20,570 nucleotides of DNA from Chara braunii. Lineage: Eukaryota > Streptophyta > Charophyceae > Charales > Characeae. A program made the position numbers and the translations under genes. Location of the stretch: the NCBI GenBank assembly GCA_003427395.1, contig BFEA01000052.1:3384982-3405551 (forward strand), written 5' to 3'. Position 1 is the first letter of the stretch, and every line of letters starts with the position of its first letter. Positions 1-8,012 of this stretch are shown piece after piece. The notes below the pieces were generated by a model. That model was not told the DNA's origin and made no database searches. It saw nothing but the letters and a program-made list of their open reading frames with translations.

Positions 1-173
1 CTCCCAAGCAGGTAATGCTTCCAATGGTCTAAAGCCTGCCTGAGAGCGTAGAGTTCTCTCTCGTACGTGGAGGTAGCGACCTTCTCACAGGGCATCCTCG
101 CTGACATGAACTCTACGGGTCTATAGCCATTGCCGTCGTCTTGCTGCAACACGGCGCCTAAGACAGCTGATAT
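1..173 (-). pseudogene. Partial Ty3/Gypsy retrotransposon RNase H domain, cut by the window edge
   Basis: Reading down the minus strand from 173 gives about 57 open codons containing GAVLQQDDGNGYRPVEFMS and then YERELYALRQALDHWKHYL. These match the RNase H domain that follows the reverse transcriptase in Ty3/Gypsy polyproteins (family pattern DAS-x-GAVLQQ ... E-x-E-L-x-A ... HYL). This domain removes the RNA strand of the RNA:DNA hybrid during reverse transcription. The Glu of the ERELYAL block is present. The start is damaged: the family's DAS triad reads C-I-S here, one residue is missing before GAVL, and homology stops abruptly near 180 with no reverse transcriptase upstream on this strand. 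I infer a truncated, inactive copy. The continuation toward lower coordinates lies outside the window. Confidence 0.82.
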
Positions 174-365
174 ACATACATAATGAGGGTGCGTCGTGTT
201 TGGGGGAAGGGAGTCGTTTACGCCAGGCCCTATGGAATGAACTACGGATGACGAATTTCCAGTTTGCCCGATCGGGACATGAATTAGTAGTCGTCACAAC
301 AACTACTGGCTCCCTCGATGAACCACAAGTGGAACAGAGAGAAAGAGCCAAAAATGAGGAGGAGA

Positions 366-410
366 GTTGTCGCAGACTGTTTTATTGCACTTTTTGCTCT
401 GACTCATCAG
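366..410 (-). ncRNA. Decayed hammerhead-ribozyme-like motif (inverted partner of the one at 767-808)
   Basis: On the minus strand CTGATGAGTC (410-401) is followed about 18 bases later by AAACAGTCTGCGACAAC (382-366). The same two blocks at the same spacing occur on the plus strand at 767-808, so this is a repeated motif in inverted orientation. The stem II pairing and the GAAA box seen in the other copy are lost here (TAAAA). I regard it as a decayed copy. It could be just a dispersed repeat unrelated to ribozymes. Confidence 0.35.
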
Positions 411-437
411 GGGTGAGGTGCTGGTGACTTGGATTTT

Positions 438-482
438 CCATTTCTTTCTTTCTTCCTTTCTTTCTTTCTTTCGTTTTCTTTT
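438..482. repeat. (TTTC)n microsatellite
   Basis: Imperfect CTTT tetranucleotide tract on the plus strand, with interruptions. A similar tract lies at 985-1015. Confidence 0.9.
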
Positions 483-682
483 TATTGTCCATTTCCAGTT
501 GTCGACAATTAGGTTTGACAGCCAGAGGCGAAGAATCTGCATAGGCAGGACCACACTCCATGCGGCTTGGGACGTTCAAGCCATATAACCGGCCTCGACC
601 CAAAAAAATCAACACGGACCCACAGAGTCAATTAAAAAATGCAGCTGTCCCCCACATGAGGAGAAGGCGGCTTGCGCTTGGG

Positions 683-684
<2 letters not shown>

Positions 685-756
<72 letters not shown>

Positions 757-758
757 CA
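685..758. repeat. (CA)n microsatellite
   Basis: About 74 bp of CA dinucleotides, with three single-A interruptions (AAACAC) that may mark older slippage events. It ends 8 bp before the hammerhead-like core at 767. Confidence 0.97.
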
Positions 759-766
759 AAGAATGC

Positions 767-808
767 CTGATGAGTCGGTGAAAGTCCGGCGAAACAGTCT
801 GGGACAAC
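767..808 (+). ncRNA. Hammerhead-ribozyme-like core beside a (CA)n tract; helix I not evident
   Basis: CTGATGA (767-773) is followed by a 5-bp stem II, GTCGG (774-778) with CCGGC (786-790), closing a 7-base loop, and then by GAAA (791-794) and CAGTC. That is the correct order and spacing for the two conserved halves of a hammerhead (CUGAUGA, stem II, GAAA). ACAGU would form helix III only between two molecules, as in double hammerheads, with GUC as cleavage triplet (797-799). The sequence before CTGATGA does not pair convincingly with the sequence after the GUC, so self-cleavage is unlikely as it stands. A related decayed motif lies inverted at 366-410. Confidence 0.45.
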
Positions 809-984
809 CATGCTTTTTTGAGTGTATAGGGAATATGACAACACACACAGAATGCCACCTGGTTATGCCACATGGACCCTGCTGACGTTTACAGAGTTTA
901 GCCTGTTCTCCCCTCCCCCCCTCTCTCGATTTATGTGTGTCATCCTTGCGCAGTGGCCATGCCTGTTCTGACGAACTGGATTCA

Positions 985-1062
985 CTTTCTTTCTTTCTTT
1001 CTTTCTTTCTTTTTTTCTGTGTTTTTTTTGGTTCCTCGAGCCACTTTTTTTTTTTTTTTTTT
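985..1062. repeat. (CTTT)n tract followed by T-rich DNA and poly(T)18
   Basis: CTTT tetranucleotides at about 985-1015, T-rich DNA, then 18 T at 1045-1062. The poly(T) precedes a partial copy of the dispersed retroelement core (see 1090-1115), so it may be the reverse complement of a retroelement poly(A) tail. Confidence 0.85.
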
Positions 1063-1115
1063 AATAAAGAAAATCATTTATTATAAAACCGGGAAACGGG
1101 CCCGGCGTCCCTCAC
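1045..1115 (-). mobile_element. Fragment of a dispersed poly(A)-tailed repeat (partial core)
   Basis: After the poly(T) tract comes GGGAAACGGGCCCGGCGTCCC, nearly identical to the end of the core repeated at 1759-1812, 4352-4402 and 5722-5774. The TCTATTsGTGGGGAG half is missing. Poly(T) on this strand implies a retroelement on the minus strand with its tail here. Boundaries are approximate. Confidence 0.5.
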
Positions 1116-1191
1116 ATGAATTCCGTAGCCAATCCAGGCTGGGAGAGGCACTTCCTGCCAGTCCTATCCCCAACCACGGACCTCCCACAAC

Positions 1192-1498
1192 GACCATTTA
1201 GTCAAAATGGACATTTTTTATTTTTTGAACGAAATTGAAACTGAGTTTTTTTGCCAAAAACTCGTCAAAATTTGCTGTTCCTGAGGGTCCAGCTGGACCT
1301 AGCTTGAGAACAGGCACCTCCAGGCAGGACTGCCTGGAGGTATCTGGTCTCAAGCTACGTCCATGTACAGCCAGGGGGTCCAGCGTTTTACAAACGCCGG
1401 ACCCTCAGAAACAGCAAATTTTGACAAGTTTTTGGCCGAAAACCTCGGTTTCAATTTCGTTCAAAAAATAAAAGATGTCTATTTTGACGAAATGGCAG
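1192..1498. mobile_element. Foldback (palindromic) element, MITE-like
   Basis: The left arm (about 1192-1327) and right arm (about 1330-1498) are near-perfect reverse complements. CCATTT-GTCAAAAT-GACAT near the outer left end reappears inverted at 1475-1495. The block GAACGAAATTGAAAC and the block GTCAAAATTTGCTG are also mirrored. The centre is an exact 12-bp inverted repeat with a 2-base loop (ACCTCCAGGCAG at 1316-1327, its complement at 1330-1341). The right arm carries about 30 extra bases, including its own small palindrome (about 1377-1404). The left arm has instead a collapsed 14-bp palindrome (1286-1299). No coding capacity. I could not identify a target-site duplication. It could be a MITE or a structure produced by DNA-break repair. 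Confidence 0.8.
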
Positions 1499-1669
1499 TT
1501 CCACAGTGAAGACGCCTGTCTTCAGCCCATCCCGTGCAGAACTCTAGTTGCAAACCCTAATCTATGTTAATACTTAGAATTTAATCCTATTCCAATGTAT
1601 AGATTAATTCTATATTATCAAAAACAATCACACAAATTCCTGACCTATTCCCTGATACAATTACCGTGG

Positions 1670-1815
1670 TTTTTTTTTTTTTTTTTTTTTTTTAAATACA
1701 ACCCTCGTCAGTGCTAGTGCTGCTGATACAGGCAGCCACCACTAGGACCTAGAGGGGGCTCCAGTCTATTGGTGGGGAGCAGCACCTGCTGGAAAACGGG
1801 TCCAGCGTCCTTTAT
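1670..1815 (-). mobile_element. Dispersed repeat copy A with poly(T)24 head
   Basis: Poly(T) at 1670-1693 is followed after about 65 bp by the core CCAGTCTATTGGTGGGGAGC ... CTGCTGG-AA-CGGGTCCAGCGTCC (1760-1811). This core recurs at 2690-2735 (inverted), 4352-4402 and 5722-5774. On the minus strand it would be a retroelement 3' end with a poly(A) tail (a SINE or LINE 3' end). No ORF is recognisable inside. Confidence 0.6.
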
Positions 1816-1967
1816 GCAGAAGGTGATACAACAATTACAAGAACCGTGATCCTGAGGCCTGCCAGCATACCGTAATCATCCCTAACCGCTAACCCTAAGT
1901 TATCTACAAAACAGAAACCATAACCATAACTAGTACTCGACACAAGATGAATTCGCAATTAAGGACT

Positions 1968-2060
1968 AATTAAAAAAAAAACCTAAAAAACGTCAAGAAG
2001 TGTAAATCGCCTCAAAAAATTAAACCCAATTTCGAGAAAAGCAGATTTCCAATAAGCCGA
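1968..2060. repeat. Direct repeat, copy 1 (partner 2250-2355)
   Basis: The end of this stretch, CCTCAAAAAATTAAACCCAA... to ...TTTCCAATAAGCCG (2011-2060), is repeated almost exactly at 2305-2355. The preceding AA-CGTCAA-AAGTG is also shared, and copy 2 has an extra 15-20 bp between them. No coding signal. Confidence 0.8.
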
Positions 2061-2249
2061 TTGTCCCACTCTCTCCAACCCACACACGAAGGGAAATTCA
2101 GTCAAAAGACGACAGAGGGAGGCAAGCCTACTGTGGGCTGCAGCAGAAGAGGATTTGTCCAAAATGACATGCTTGATGGGGGGCAACATCAAGCCTGTCA
2201 TTCTGGATGATCTCCAGATATCATCCGATTATAAATGGCAGGTCCATCC

Positions 2250-2355
2250 CTAACCTAAAACTCAAAAACGTCAAAAAGTGTTGGCGGCACCTAAATGGCA
2301 GGCACCTCAAAAAAATTAAACCCAATTTCGAGCAAAGCAGATTTCCAATAAGCCG
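2250..2355. repeat. Direct repeat, copy 2 (partner 1968-2060)
   Basis: Same 50-bp block as 2011-2060, with one or two differences, about 295 bp downstream. Copy 2 carries GTTGGCGGCACCTAAATGGC between the two shared blocks. Duplication of a small non-coding unit. Confidence 0.8.
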
Positions 2356-2689
2356 TGCTGGCGGTCCCCCTTCAATCGGCAGACGTACAATATGGTGCTA
2401 GTGTGGCTGCCCCGGGGGCCTTCAGGATAAGAGAATCTTTCATTTGGCTGTGGATCCCAGATTTGCTTTTCTCATCCTTTTTTTTTCCCCAAAGCAATGC
2501 TCTGGAGCACAAGCCGCAGAAGGGAAGGTGGTAGGTCTGTTCTTGCCTCGGAAGGGAAGGGGTCTACTGGGAAGAATGGTTTGAGTAAGGGAAAGGATGC
2601 AGCTCTGGATGGAGGCGTCCTACGGTGGCGATAGTAGATAAAATGTACCCAGCTGGTTCCCTGTGTGTAACCCGGGCATGGCGGGCCTG
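2356..2689. other. No gene seen
   Basis: Mixed unique-looking DNA. Short open frames occur on the minus strand, but none carries a recognisable motif and they run into poly(T) and repeat sequence. Confidence 0.6.
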
Positions 2690-2735
2690 AATCCGGTTTC
2701 CAGCAGGTGCATCTCCCCACCAATAGATTGGAGCC
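2690..2735 (+). mobile_element. Dispersed repeat copy B, inverted relative to copies A, C and D
   Basis: The reverse complement reads CCAATCTATTGGTGGGGAG-TGCACCTGCTGGAAACCGG, matching the core of copy A at 1760-1800. This copy lies in the opposite orientation and has no adjacent poly(A) of its own. Confidence 0.65.
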
Positions 2736-2778
2736 GTCTAATAACATAGTAATAGCACCTGCTAATACTGGAAGTGAC

Positions 2779-2786
2779 AATAAAAG

Positions 2787-2828
<42 letters not shown>

Positions 2829-2843
2829 GAGAATAAAAGCAGA
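2779..2843 (-). mobile_element. Poly(A)-tail-only retro-insertion with 12-bp target-site duplication
   Basis: AATAAAAGCAGA occurs at 2779-2790 and again at 2832-2843. Between the copies are 36 uninterrupted T and then GCGAG. Seen from the minus strand this is 5 bases of body plus an A36 tail, flanked by a perfect duplication of the target. That is the product expected from target-primed reverse transcription that stopped almost at once. The pure homopolymer suggests a recent event. Confidence 0.8.
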
Positions 2844-2994
2844 AAAGTTGTAATTAGCACAGGCCAAAAAAAATAGAGGTAATCTATGCATGGTCATTCC
2901 TGGGCCACACATGTTAAAAATAGTCGTAATGCAATTGATAGCATCATAGCACCTAATAATATTGAGGAAACACCCGATAAATGAAGACTAAAAA

Positions 2995-3405
2995 TAGCTA
3001 TATCTTCGTCCTCCTCCAGCTCCTCCTCATCCACGTCTTTGTCCTCCTCCCGTTCCTCCTCCACGTCTTCGTCCTCCTCCCCCTCGTTCTCCTCCTCCTC
3101 GTCTTGGTCGTCGTCATGTACTTGATGTAACCTCCCCCACCCCACCCCTGCCCATGCCACGTGGCACCCTTTTTCCAACTTTTTTTTTTCTGGATCTTTT
3201 TCGTCGTGTTTCTCATCTTCGTCCTGCTCCAGGTCCTCCTCTAGATCCTACTCCGGGTCTTCCTCCTCCTCCCGTTCCTCCTCGTCCACAACTTTGTCCT
3301 CCTCCCGCTCCTCCAAATCTCGCCCTCTTCCTGATCCTCCTCCTCCACGTCCTCGTCCTCCTCCGTTCTTCCTCATCCTCCACGTCTTCGTCCTCGTCAT
3401 GCACT
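2995..3405. repeat. CTC/TCC-rich imperfect triplet tract, partly duplicated
   Basis: The plus strand is a run of CTC, TCC and CGTC trimers in two related blocks (about 2998-3130 and 3205-3420). Each ends in a CATG-ACTTG-TGTAACC or CATGCACTTGCTATAACC signature. The minus strand can be read as a Glu/Asp-rich peptide with no domain, expected from any purine triplet repeat. I treat it as low-complexity DNA. Confidence 0.75.
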
Positions 3406-3521
3406 TGCTATAACCCCTTCCACGGCCAGGAGGCAATGCTGCTACCAGAGGCCCCAAAGGACTGCCCTGCGTCCTAATCTATACATGTTTCTTTGAAGTC
3501 TGATGCTTCCTGGGCTTGTGG

Positions 3522-4315
3522 TCAGTAGCCCGTTAAGGTGGTTCTCCAGGTCCATGGCAACGGCGGGTCGGGGACCATCCTCCTCCAGATCCGGTCCCAC
3601 CAACGTCGGGTGAGCTGTGCTGTGGCACATTGCATAAATATATGCTCTATGGTCTTGGCGGGTAGGCTTGCAAGCATCGCTGGCACTAAGGCAAGGCAAG
3701 GCCTTTCTGCTCGAGATTTGTTTGATCCATCAACCAATTCATAGTCCGCAGGCAGCGCTGTGCTATCTGCCATTGCAGCGAGGTGATTTTTGTTGGCTTG
3801 GCCTTCCATTCTTGGAACAAGGGGATTGGTGTGAGGAGGCTCCTGTTCAGCTTTATATGCTTGGCCCATCTGTCGTTCTTACGACATCCTTTAGTGGGTG
3901 TTTGGACCTAAGCATTCTATAAGTGGACTTAACAGTCAGTTGATGAAGGTGAATCAGTCGAGAGGGGTTTGCTCTATATCCTGCCGGGGCCCATTTCCAT
4001 TCCAGATGGTGCAAAGCCAGGTCCTGGATGGCAGTGTCAGGCTGAAACGTGAGGGTGCCCTCTCCCTTGCCTAGGACCCGGACCCGAAAATTTTGTCTTG
4101 TCCTACATACAAAGGGGACCCTGCTACCCGTCAAGGCTCCCGTCCTGCTGACGGTGTAGAGCTCTACCAAAGCATGCTATCTCCTTACCATGTGAACCCT
4201 GCTCAGATGCTCCTGGTCTCCCCTAGTTGCTACCCAGTCCCCTTCCTTCAACGTGAGACCCTGTCTCAGAATCTGGTACCATGCTAGTGACACTGATTCA
4301 ATGAGGGAGTCCAGG
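3522..4315 (-). pseudogene. LINE-type reverse transcriptase C-terminal region, broken by stops and frameshifts
   Basis: The minus strand keeps recognisable protein in three frame segments. From 4315 to 3853 one frame reads LKEGDWVATRGDQEH, then (after an in-frame TAG at 4179-4177) GYRANPSRLIHLHQLTVKS. A second frame (about 3870-3664) contains FQEWKAKPTKITSLQWQIAQ, then a TAG at 3688-3686 and CQRC (3685-3674). A third frame continues KTIEHIFMQCATAQ and runs to 3522. The arrangement Trp-x-IA ... C-x2-C ... K/E-T-x-EH-x4-C is the zinc-binding motif (zf-RVT-like) at the C-terminus of plant-type LINE reverse transcriptases, which copy element RNA at the nicked chromosome. At least two frameshifts and two stops make it non-functional. 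The polymerase core itself is absent. The family match is from recognition, not a search. Confidence 0.7.
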
Positions 4316-4402
4316 TTTTTTTTTTTTTTTTTGTTTGGTGGGGACAAATGCGACAGTCTATTCGTGGGGAGCAACACGTGCTGGGAACCGGGCCCAGCGT
4401 CC
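4316..4402 (-). mobile_element. Dispersed repeat copy C with poly(T)17 head
   Basis: Seventeen T (4316-4332), a 20-bp linker, then CAGTCTATTCGTGGGGAGCA ... GGGAACCGGGCCCAGCGTCCC (4353-4402). On the minus strand this is a repeat body followed by a poly(A) tail, immediately upstream of the LINE fragment at 3522-4315, so it probably inserted into or next to it. Confidence 0.65.
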
Positions 4403-4429
4403 CATATAGAATTATACAAATGATTTGAA

Positions 4430-4463
4430 ATACCAGGGCCATTACCTGGCTTCGTCTAAGAAC
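4430..4463. repeat. 34-bp direct repeat, left copy (partner 5501-5534)
   Basis: ATACCAGGGCCATTACCTGG plus 14 further bases, identical at 33 of 34 positions to 5501-5534. It contains the inverted pair CCAGG/CCTGG. The two copies bracket about 1.04 kb of non-coding DNA. Confidence 0.85.
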
Positions 4464-5500
4464 AATCTAAGAACTATGAAAAAGGTTCTGGAAAATTTAG
4501 GAAAGACATGGATAACTGCTAACCTATTGCTAGGCTACTCAAGCAGCACTTACTAAGTCAAAGTGGAAAGCCATAGAAGCCTTTTGAATGCCCAGAACCC
4601 CTGGAATCCCCAACAAAACATTCCAAAATTCTCTAACACTGTCTTATTCCCTGCCGAGCTTTCCTAGGCCTCATGCCCCCATCCTGCTAGGTTACAGGGC
4701 AACACAACTCACCCCAACTCCGGCCAGCGTCGTACCGACAACAACCCTTGGTTTTCCCTTGGCATGCCCGGCCCAAGGCATCCCCAAATCTCTCTACCAG
4801 GCCTCACGCTCCTGCTATCAACAGGTTATAGGGCAACCCCCCAGCTCTGGCCAGCATCGTTTTGGCATCGAAAAAACCGCAGATCCATGAATATGACAGC
4901 ATTAAAAAAAAGCCTAAGATGAGTTGCAAGAAGTGCCCAGACTCCTAAGGCATTCTCAAGACTTACCTCATGAAATACGCTAACATTCAGAAAAAGTATG
5001 AAAAGGCTTGGAAAGATATGAGAGCGGGGGGCCAAAACTGAAATAGCCTACTATCCAAAACTCCCCCCCTCAACGGACGGAATGTCGGTCCAGGCTTTCA
5101 GTCCTCGTACCAGAACTCACTTGATCTCATACCCCCTTCTACTAGGGTAGCAGGGCACCACAACCTTTCCCAGTATTGACCAACCTAGTTCTGACGGACA
5201 GAAAGTGCCTTCCTCCCTCGACATTTCGCTTAGCGGCAAGCCGCTGACATAGGTTACAGGATTAATACTCTGGCGCCGGCTACGTCGAACGGTCTGGTTA
5301 TGCTTTCAACCCTCAGCATAACTCCACAGGCCTCAAGGTCCCCCTAGGTCACAGAGCAAAAGCTCCAGCACCGGCTAGTGTCGCCCCAACATCGTTCTTC
5401 TAACCTACTTACCTTAACAAACAACCTTCCTCTGTTGAGAGCCCCCTTACTACCTTCCATCCTCGAGTTCTAGCTCCCCCCCTTCCCTCCTTTTTTTGAG
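4464..5500. repeat. Non-coding segment with five degenerate copies of a ~45-bp motif
   Basis: A motif of the form TAGGTTACAGGGCAACA...CTCCGGCCAGCGTCG recurs at 4688-4732, 4822-4859, 5143-5187, 5251-5287 and 5345-5383, irregularly spaced and diverged. A hairpin AGCGGC-AA-GCCGCT lies at about 5231-5244. No ORF looks real. The segment sits between the two 34-bp direct repeats. Confidence 0.5.
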
Positions 5501-5534
5501 ATACCAGGGCCATTACCTGGCTTCGACTAAGAAC
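5501..5534. repeat. 34-bp direct repeat, right copy (partner 4430-4463)
   Basis: One substitution relative to the left copy (TCGACTAAG instead of TCGTCTAAG). Preceded by a pyrimidine-rich run ending in TTTTTTT. Confidence 0.85.
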
Positions 5535-5703
5535 AAACAGCTGAGAACCCCCCCAACAATCCGCTTTACCTCACTCTGGCAAGACTTACTGCAGCAGAGC
5601 CACCATCTCCGCTGCTGCTATACCCTATTTCCATCCTACGAGCTAGCCCCCTTACTACTAGGATGCCTGATATCCCACCATCTACTTCCCCCACTCACCT
5701 CTC

Positions 5704-5774
5704 TTTTTTAAAAAGGACGTGCTCCAGTCTATTCGTGGGGAGGAGCACATGCTGGGCACCAAGTCCAGTGTCCC
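5704..5774 (-). mobile_element. Dispersed repeat copy D
   Basis: TTTTTTAAAAAGGACGTG followed by CTCCAGTCTATTCGTGGGGA ... ATGCTGGGCACCAAGTCCAGTGTCCCA. This is the same core as copies A and C, more diverged and with a shorter poly(T) head. Confidence 0.6.
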
Positions 5775-7200
5775 AATCAAGAATATATTGAAAAATCAGG
5801 AAATCAGAAGATTAAGAAAATCATATACACGTTTCAACGCCTACTATTTCCACAAGAAGAGAGGAAGTGAGGGAAAAAACCACCCTCTCTCCCCATGGAA
5901 ACTCCAGCGCGTATTCTAATCTCTATTGCATGTACATGGCTCACAAGAACCAAAACGGATTACTCCTCTGGCTCAAAAAACGACCCCCTGTCTGATACTG
6001 CCTCCGCGGGGAAGCGCCCCCTCACCTCCCAGCCCCAGTTCAGAACAGCCCCCTAAATACCACTCTTGCTCCCTCAGTTGCATACAGTACCTCCTAAAGT
6101 ATGCCCCGCAGAGCCGAAGATCCCCCTTCCCTCCTGCCCCACCCCCTCCAAGTGAAACAGCCCTACAACATCTCACCATGCTGACATTAGCACCCCTTGT
6201 CCTCTCTCCCCAACTGCCATAGCTGATCCGACCCAAAAATCAGCGTGGCCCAGAAAATGACAAACCCTCAACACCGCCCCTCCTTCTCAAAGATCACACC
6301 ACCCACCCTTTGTAACCCTCGCAAGGAGGGGCTCCAACCCTAAAGGAGATACTTCCATTCAGATTCAATAACCAAAAACGGATAGGAGTGATTTCCAGCA
6401 ACAGATGAAACACTTTGGGAACTATCAGTACATAGAATAGGAAACACCGAAAAAAACGGACAAAAGTCAGAGTCATGCATAGGAATAATTATTGAGACAT
6501 CAGAACTAAGTCCGATTTTCAAAAACTCGCAAATCAAGATCAGAAGATCAGAAATGGAATCGAAACGCACAGTGACTAGAATTTCGAAATCAAGACTACG
6601 TACCTNATGAATTTAAGCGTCAAGACAAATCAGAAGATCAAACGAGATTGAGTTGAAATTTTAAAATTACTTTTAAGAAGTCAGAGGTGCCCAACCTTTG
6701 ATTTTACGAATCTCAGGCTAAGAGTATTGCCCAAGAAATAATTCAGCAACAAAACATACGACAGTCGATACGGCTAATGATATGATATTCGAAAGAAATA
6801 GCCAAACAAACTAAGTCAGAATTAGGCAACCAAACTAGGTCGGGATTAATCTTGATTTAGTCTTGATTTTCAAACCTCAAAATCAGAATTATTAGTTATA
6901 TTTTCGTTGGATATCTAGAATTCAAAGTTAAAAGGACTAATAGGTATTGAACCAGACAAAACTATTTGAGAATCACATCGTTAAGAGTCTCATCATGGTC
7001 ATCACATAATCACCCCTACAAAACGTGAAGAGGAAGAAACACAACTTACCCTCGACATCCTAAACGCATCCCCCCTCTCTCCAAACCTCACCTCCTCCTT
7101 CATCGGCTCTCAAGCAACTCGGCCGCCTGTTGTTGACAACTATTCAACCATCCCAAATGACCGAACGATGAAGATAACATGACCGCAGCTAGGATGACCA
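5775..7200. other. No gene seen; C-rich then A-rich non-coding DNA
   Basis: About 5880-6320 is C-rich. About 6340-7000 is A-rich, with scattered words such as CAGAAGATCA and CAAAACTC-like strings, but no periodic repeat that I can fix. One ambiguous base (N) lies at 6606. Short open frames on both strands show no recognisable motif. Confidence 0.65.
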
Positions 7201-7775
7201 TCACCGCACTCCAAACGACGTCACGAGACTAAATCTTTGAGCCTGCCAGCCGCCCCTCGCAGGTAGCCCAAAGAGATGAAGGGGTGTCATCGTCGCAGAC
7301 GTCGCCCGCCTATAGAAGACCTTACTCCCGTGTTCCTCCTCCCATTCCTTCTTGTAATACTCTTCCTCTAGCCCATGAAAACCTGGTTGCCTCCCCTTAC
7401 TCCCCCCGCGGCATTCCTCCTCTCCAACGAGACCTTGATATGAGATACGCTGCCCCTGTGTTCTTCCACTCAAACAAACAAGCACATAACAGAAACGGCA
7501 AACAGGAGAGCCTGCAGCGATGCCCAGACACCACTAGCCTGCTCCTCCATGCCCCATGATCCCTCTCCCGCCTCATCATCCGCTTGCTGACCTCTCACCC
7601 CGCACTCTCGTCCTCACGTCGAAGCTGCCGTCATGCCCCCCCAACCGCTCTTCGTTTCCAACCTTGACCAAGGAGCCTGCCGTCGCGTCAAAACGTCGGG
7701 CGGCGGAGTGCTCCCGGTAGCGCTCCTCCACCTCCCATCTTGATGATGGTATCTCAAGGCCATCACCCTTTATTT
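7201..7775. other. No recognisable gene; GC-richer stretch
   Basis: Overlapping open frames of 60-95 codons exist on both strands, none with a motif I recognise. The minus strand here is directly downstream of the LINE fragment ending at 7776 and may be its diverged continuation or 3' untranslated part. Confidence 0.5.
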
Positions 7776-8012
7776 TCAAAAAGGGTCCAGGTTGCGCTCG
7801 ACGTGGCGGCAATATCTCAGGGTACTATGTAGTTCCTCCCCCGTTTTTCAGTCCCCACAGTCTGTGTTCGACAGGTCCATTACTCGGGCGACCCCGTTTT
7901 CGATCCAACCCTTCCACGGCGGCGCAGAGCTGCAGCACACTTGCCCTTGCCTATTGGTCAGCCAGCGGTTGCCAAAGAGGGGCTGCCTTAACACCTCCTC
8001 CCACCTGTCTGG
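7776..8012 (-). pseudogene. LINE-type reverse transcriptase fragment (region after the polymerase core)
   Basis: The minus strand from 8012 reads PDRWEEVLRQPLFGNRW, then KGWIENGVARVMDL, an in-frame TGA at 7850-7848, then ELHSTLRYCRHVERNLDPF and a stop at 7776-7778. The pattern PLFGN ... W...G...V.DL is typical of the connecting segment between the polymerase core and the C-terminal zinc motif in plant-type LINE proteins. The copy is dead because of the internal stop. About 390 bp further upstream on the minus strand (8013-8400) is probably the same element, with peptide scraps such as GGLARIDPSTQTQAL in shifting frames. It may belong to the same LINE family as 3522-4315, but the two cover different protein regions. 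Confidence 0.6.

Noticed and set aside
560-873. Open frames through the (CA)n tract (Thr-His or Cys-Val repeats)
   Set aside because: Microsatellite translation, open in several frames on both strands.
1861-1905. CCTAACC-like words suggesting telomeric repeat
   Set aside because: Only two or three imperfect, non-tandem words, with no array of a plant or algal telomere unit.
2472-2912. 146-codon minus-strand open frame
   Set aside because: It reads through a poly(A) insertion (Lys run) and the dispersed repeat core, so it cannot be an ancestral gene.
2894-3457. Acidic Glu/Asp-rich open frames on the minus strand and Pro-rich ones on the plus strand
   Set aside because: Direct product of the CTC/TCC triplet tract. 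No flanking protein homology.
3938-3948. TTGATGA and other near-matches to the hammerhead CTGATGA box elsewhere (for example 14580, 13160)
   Set aside because: They lack a following paired helix and GAAA box at the right distance.
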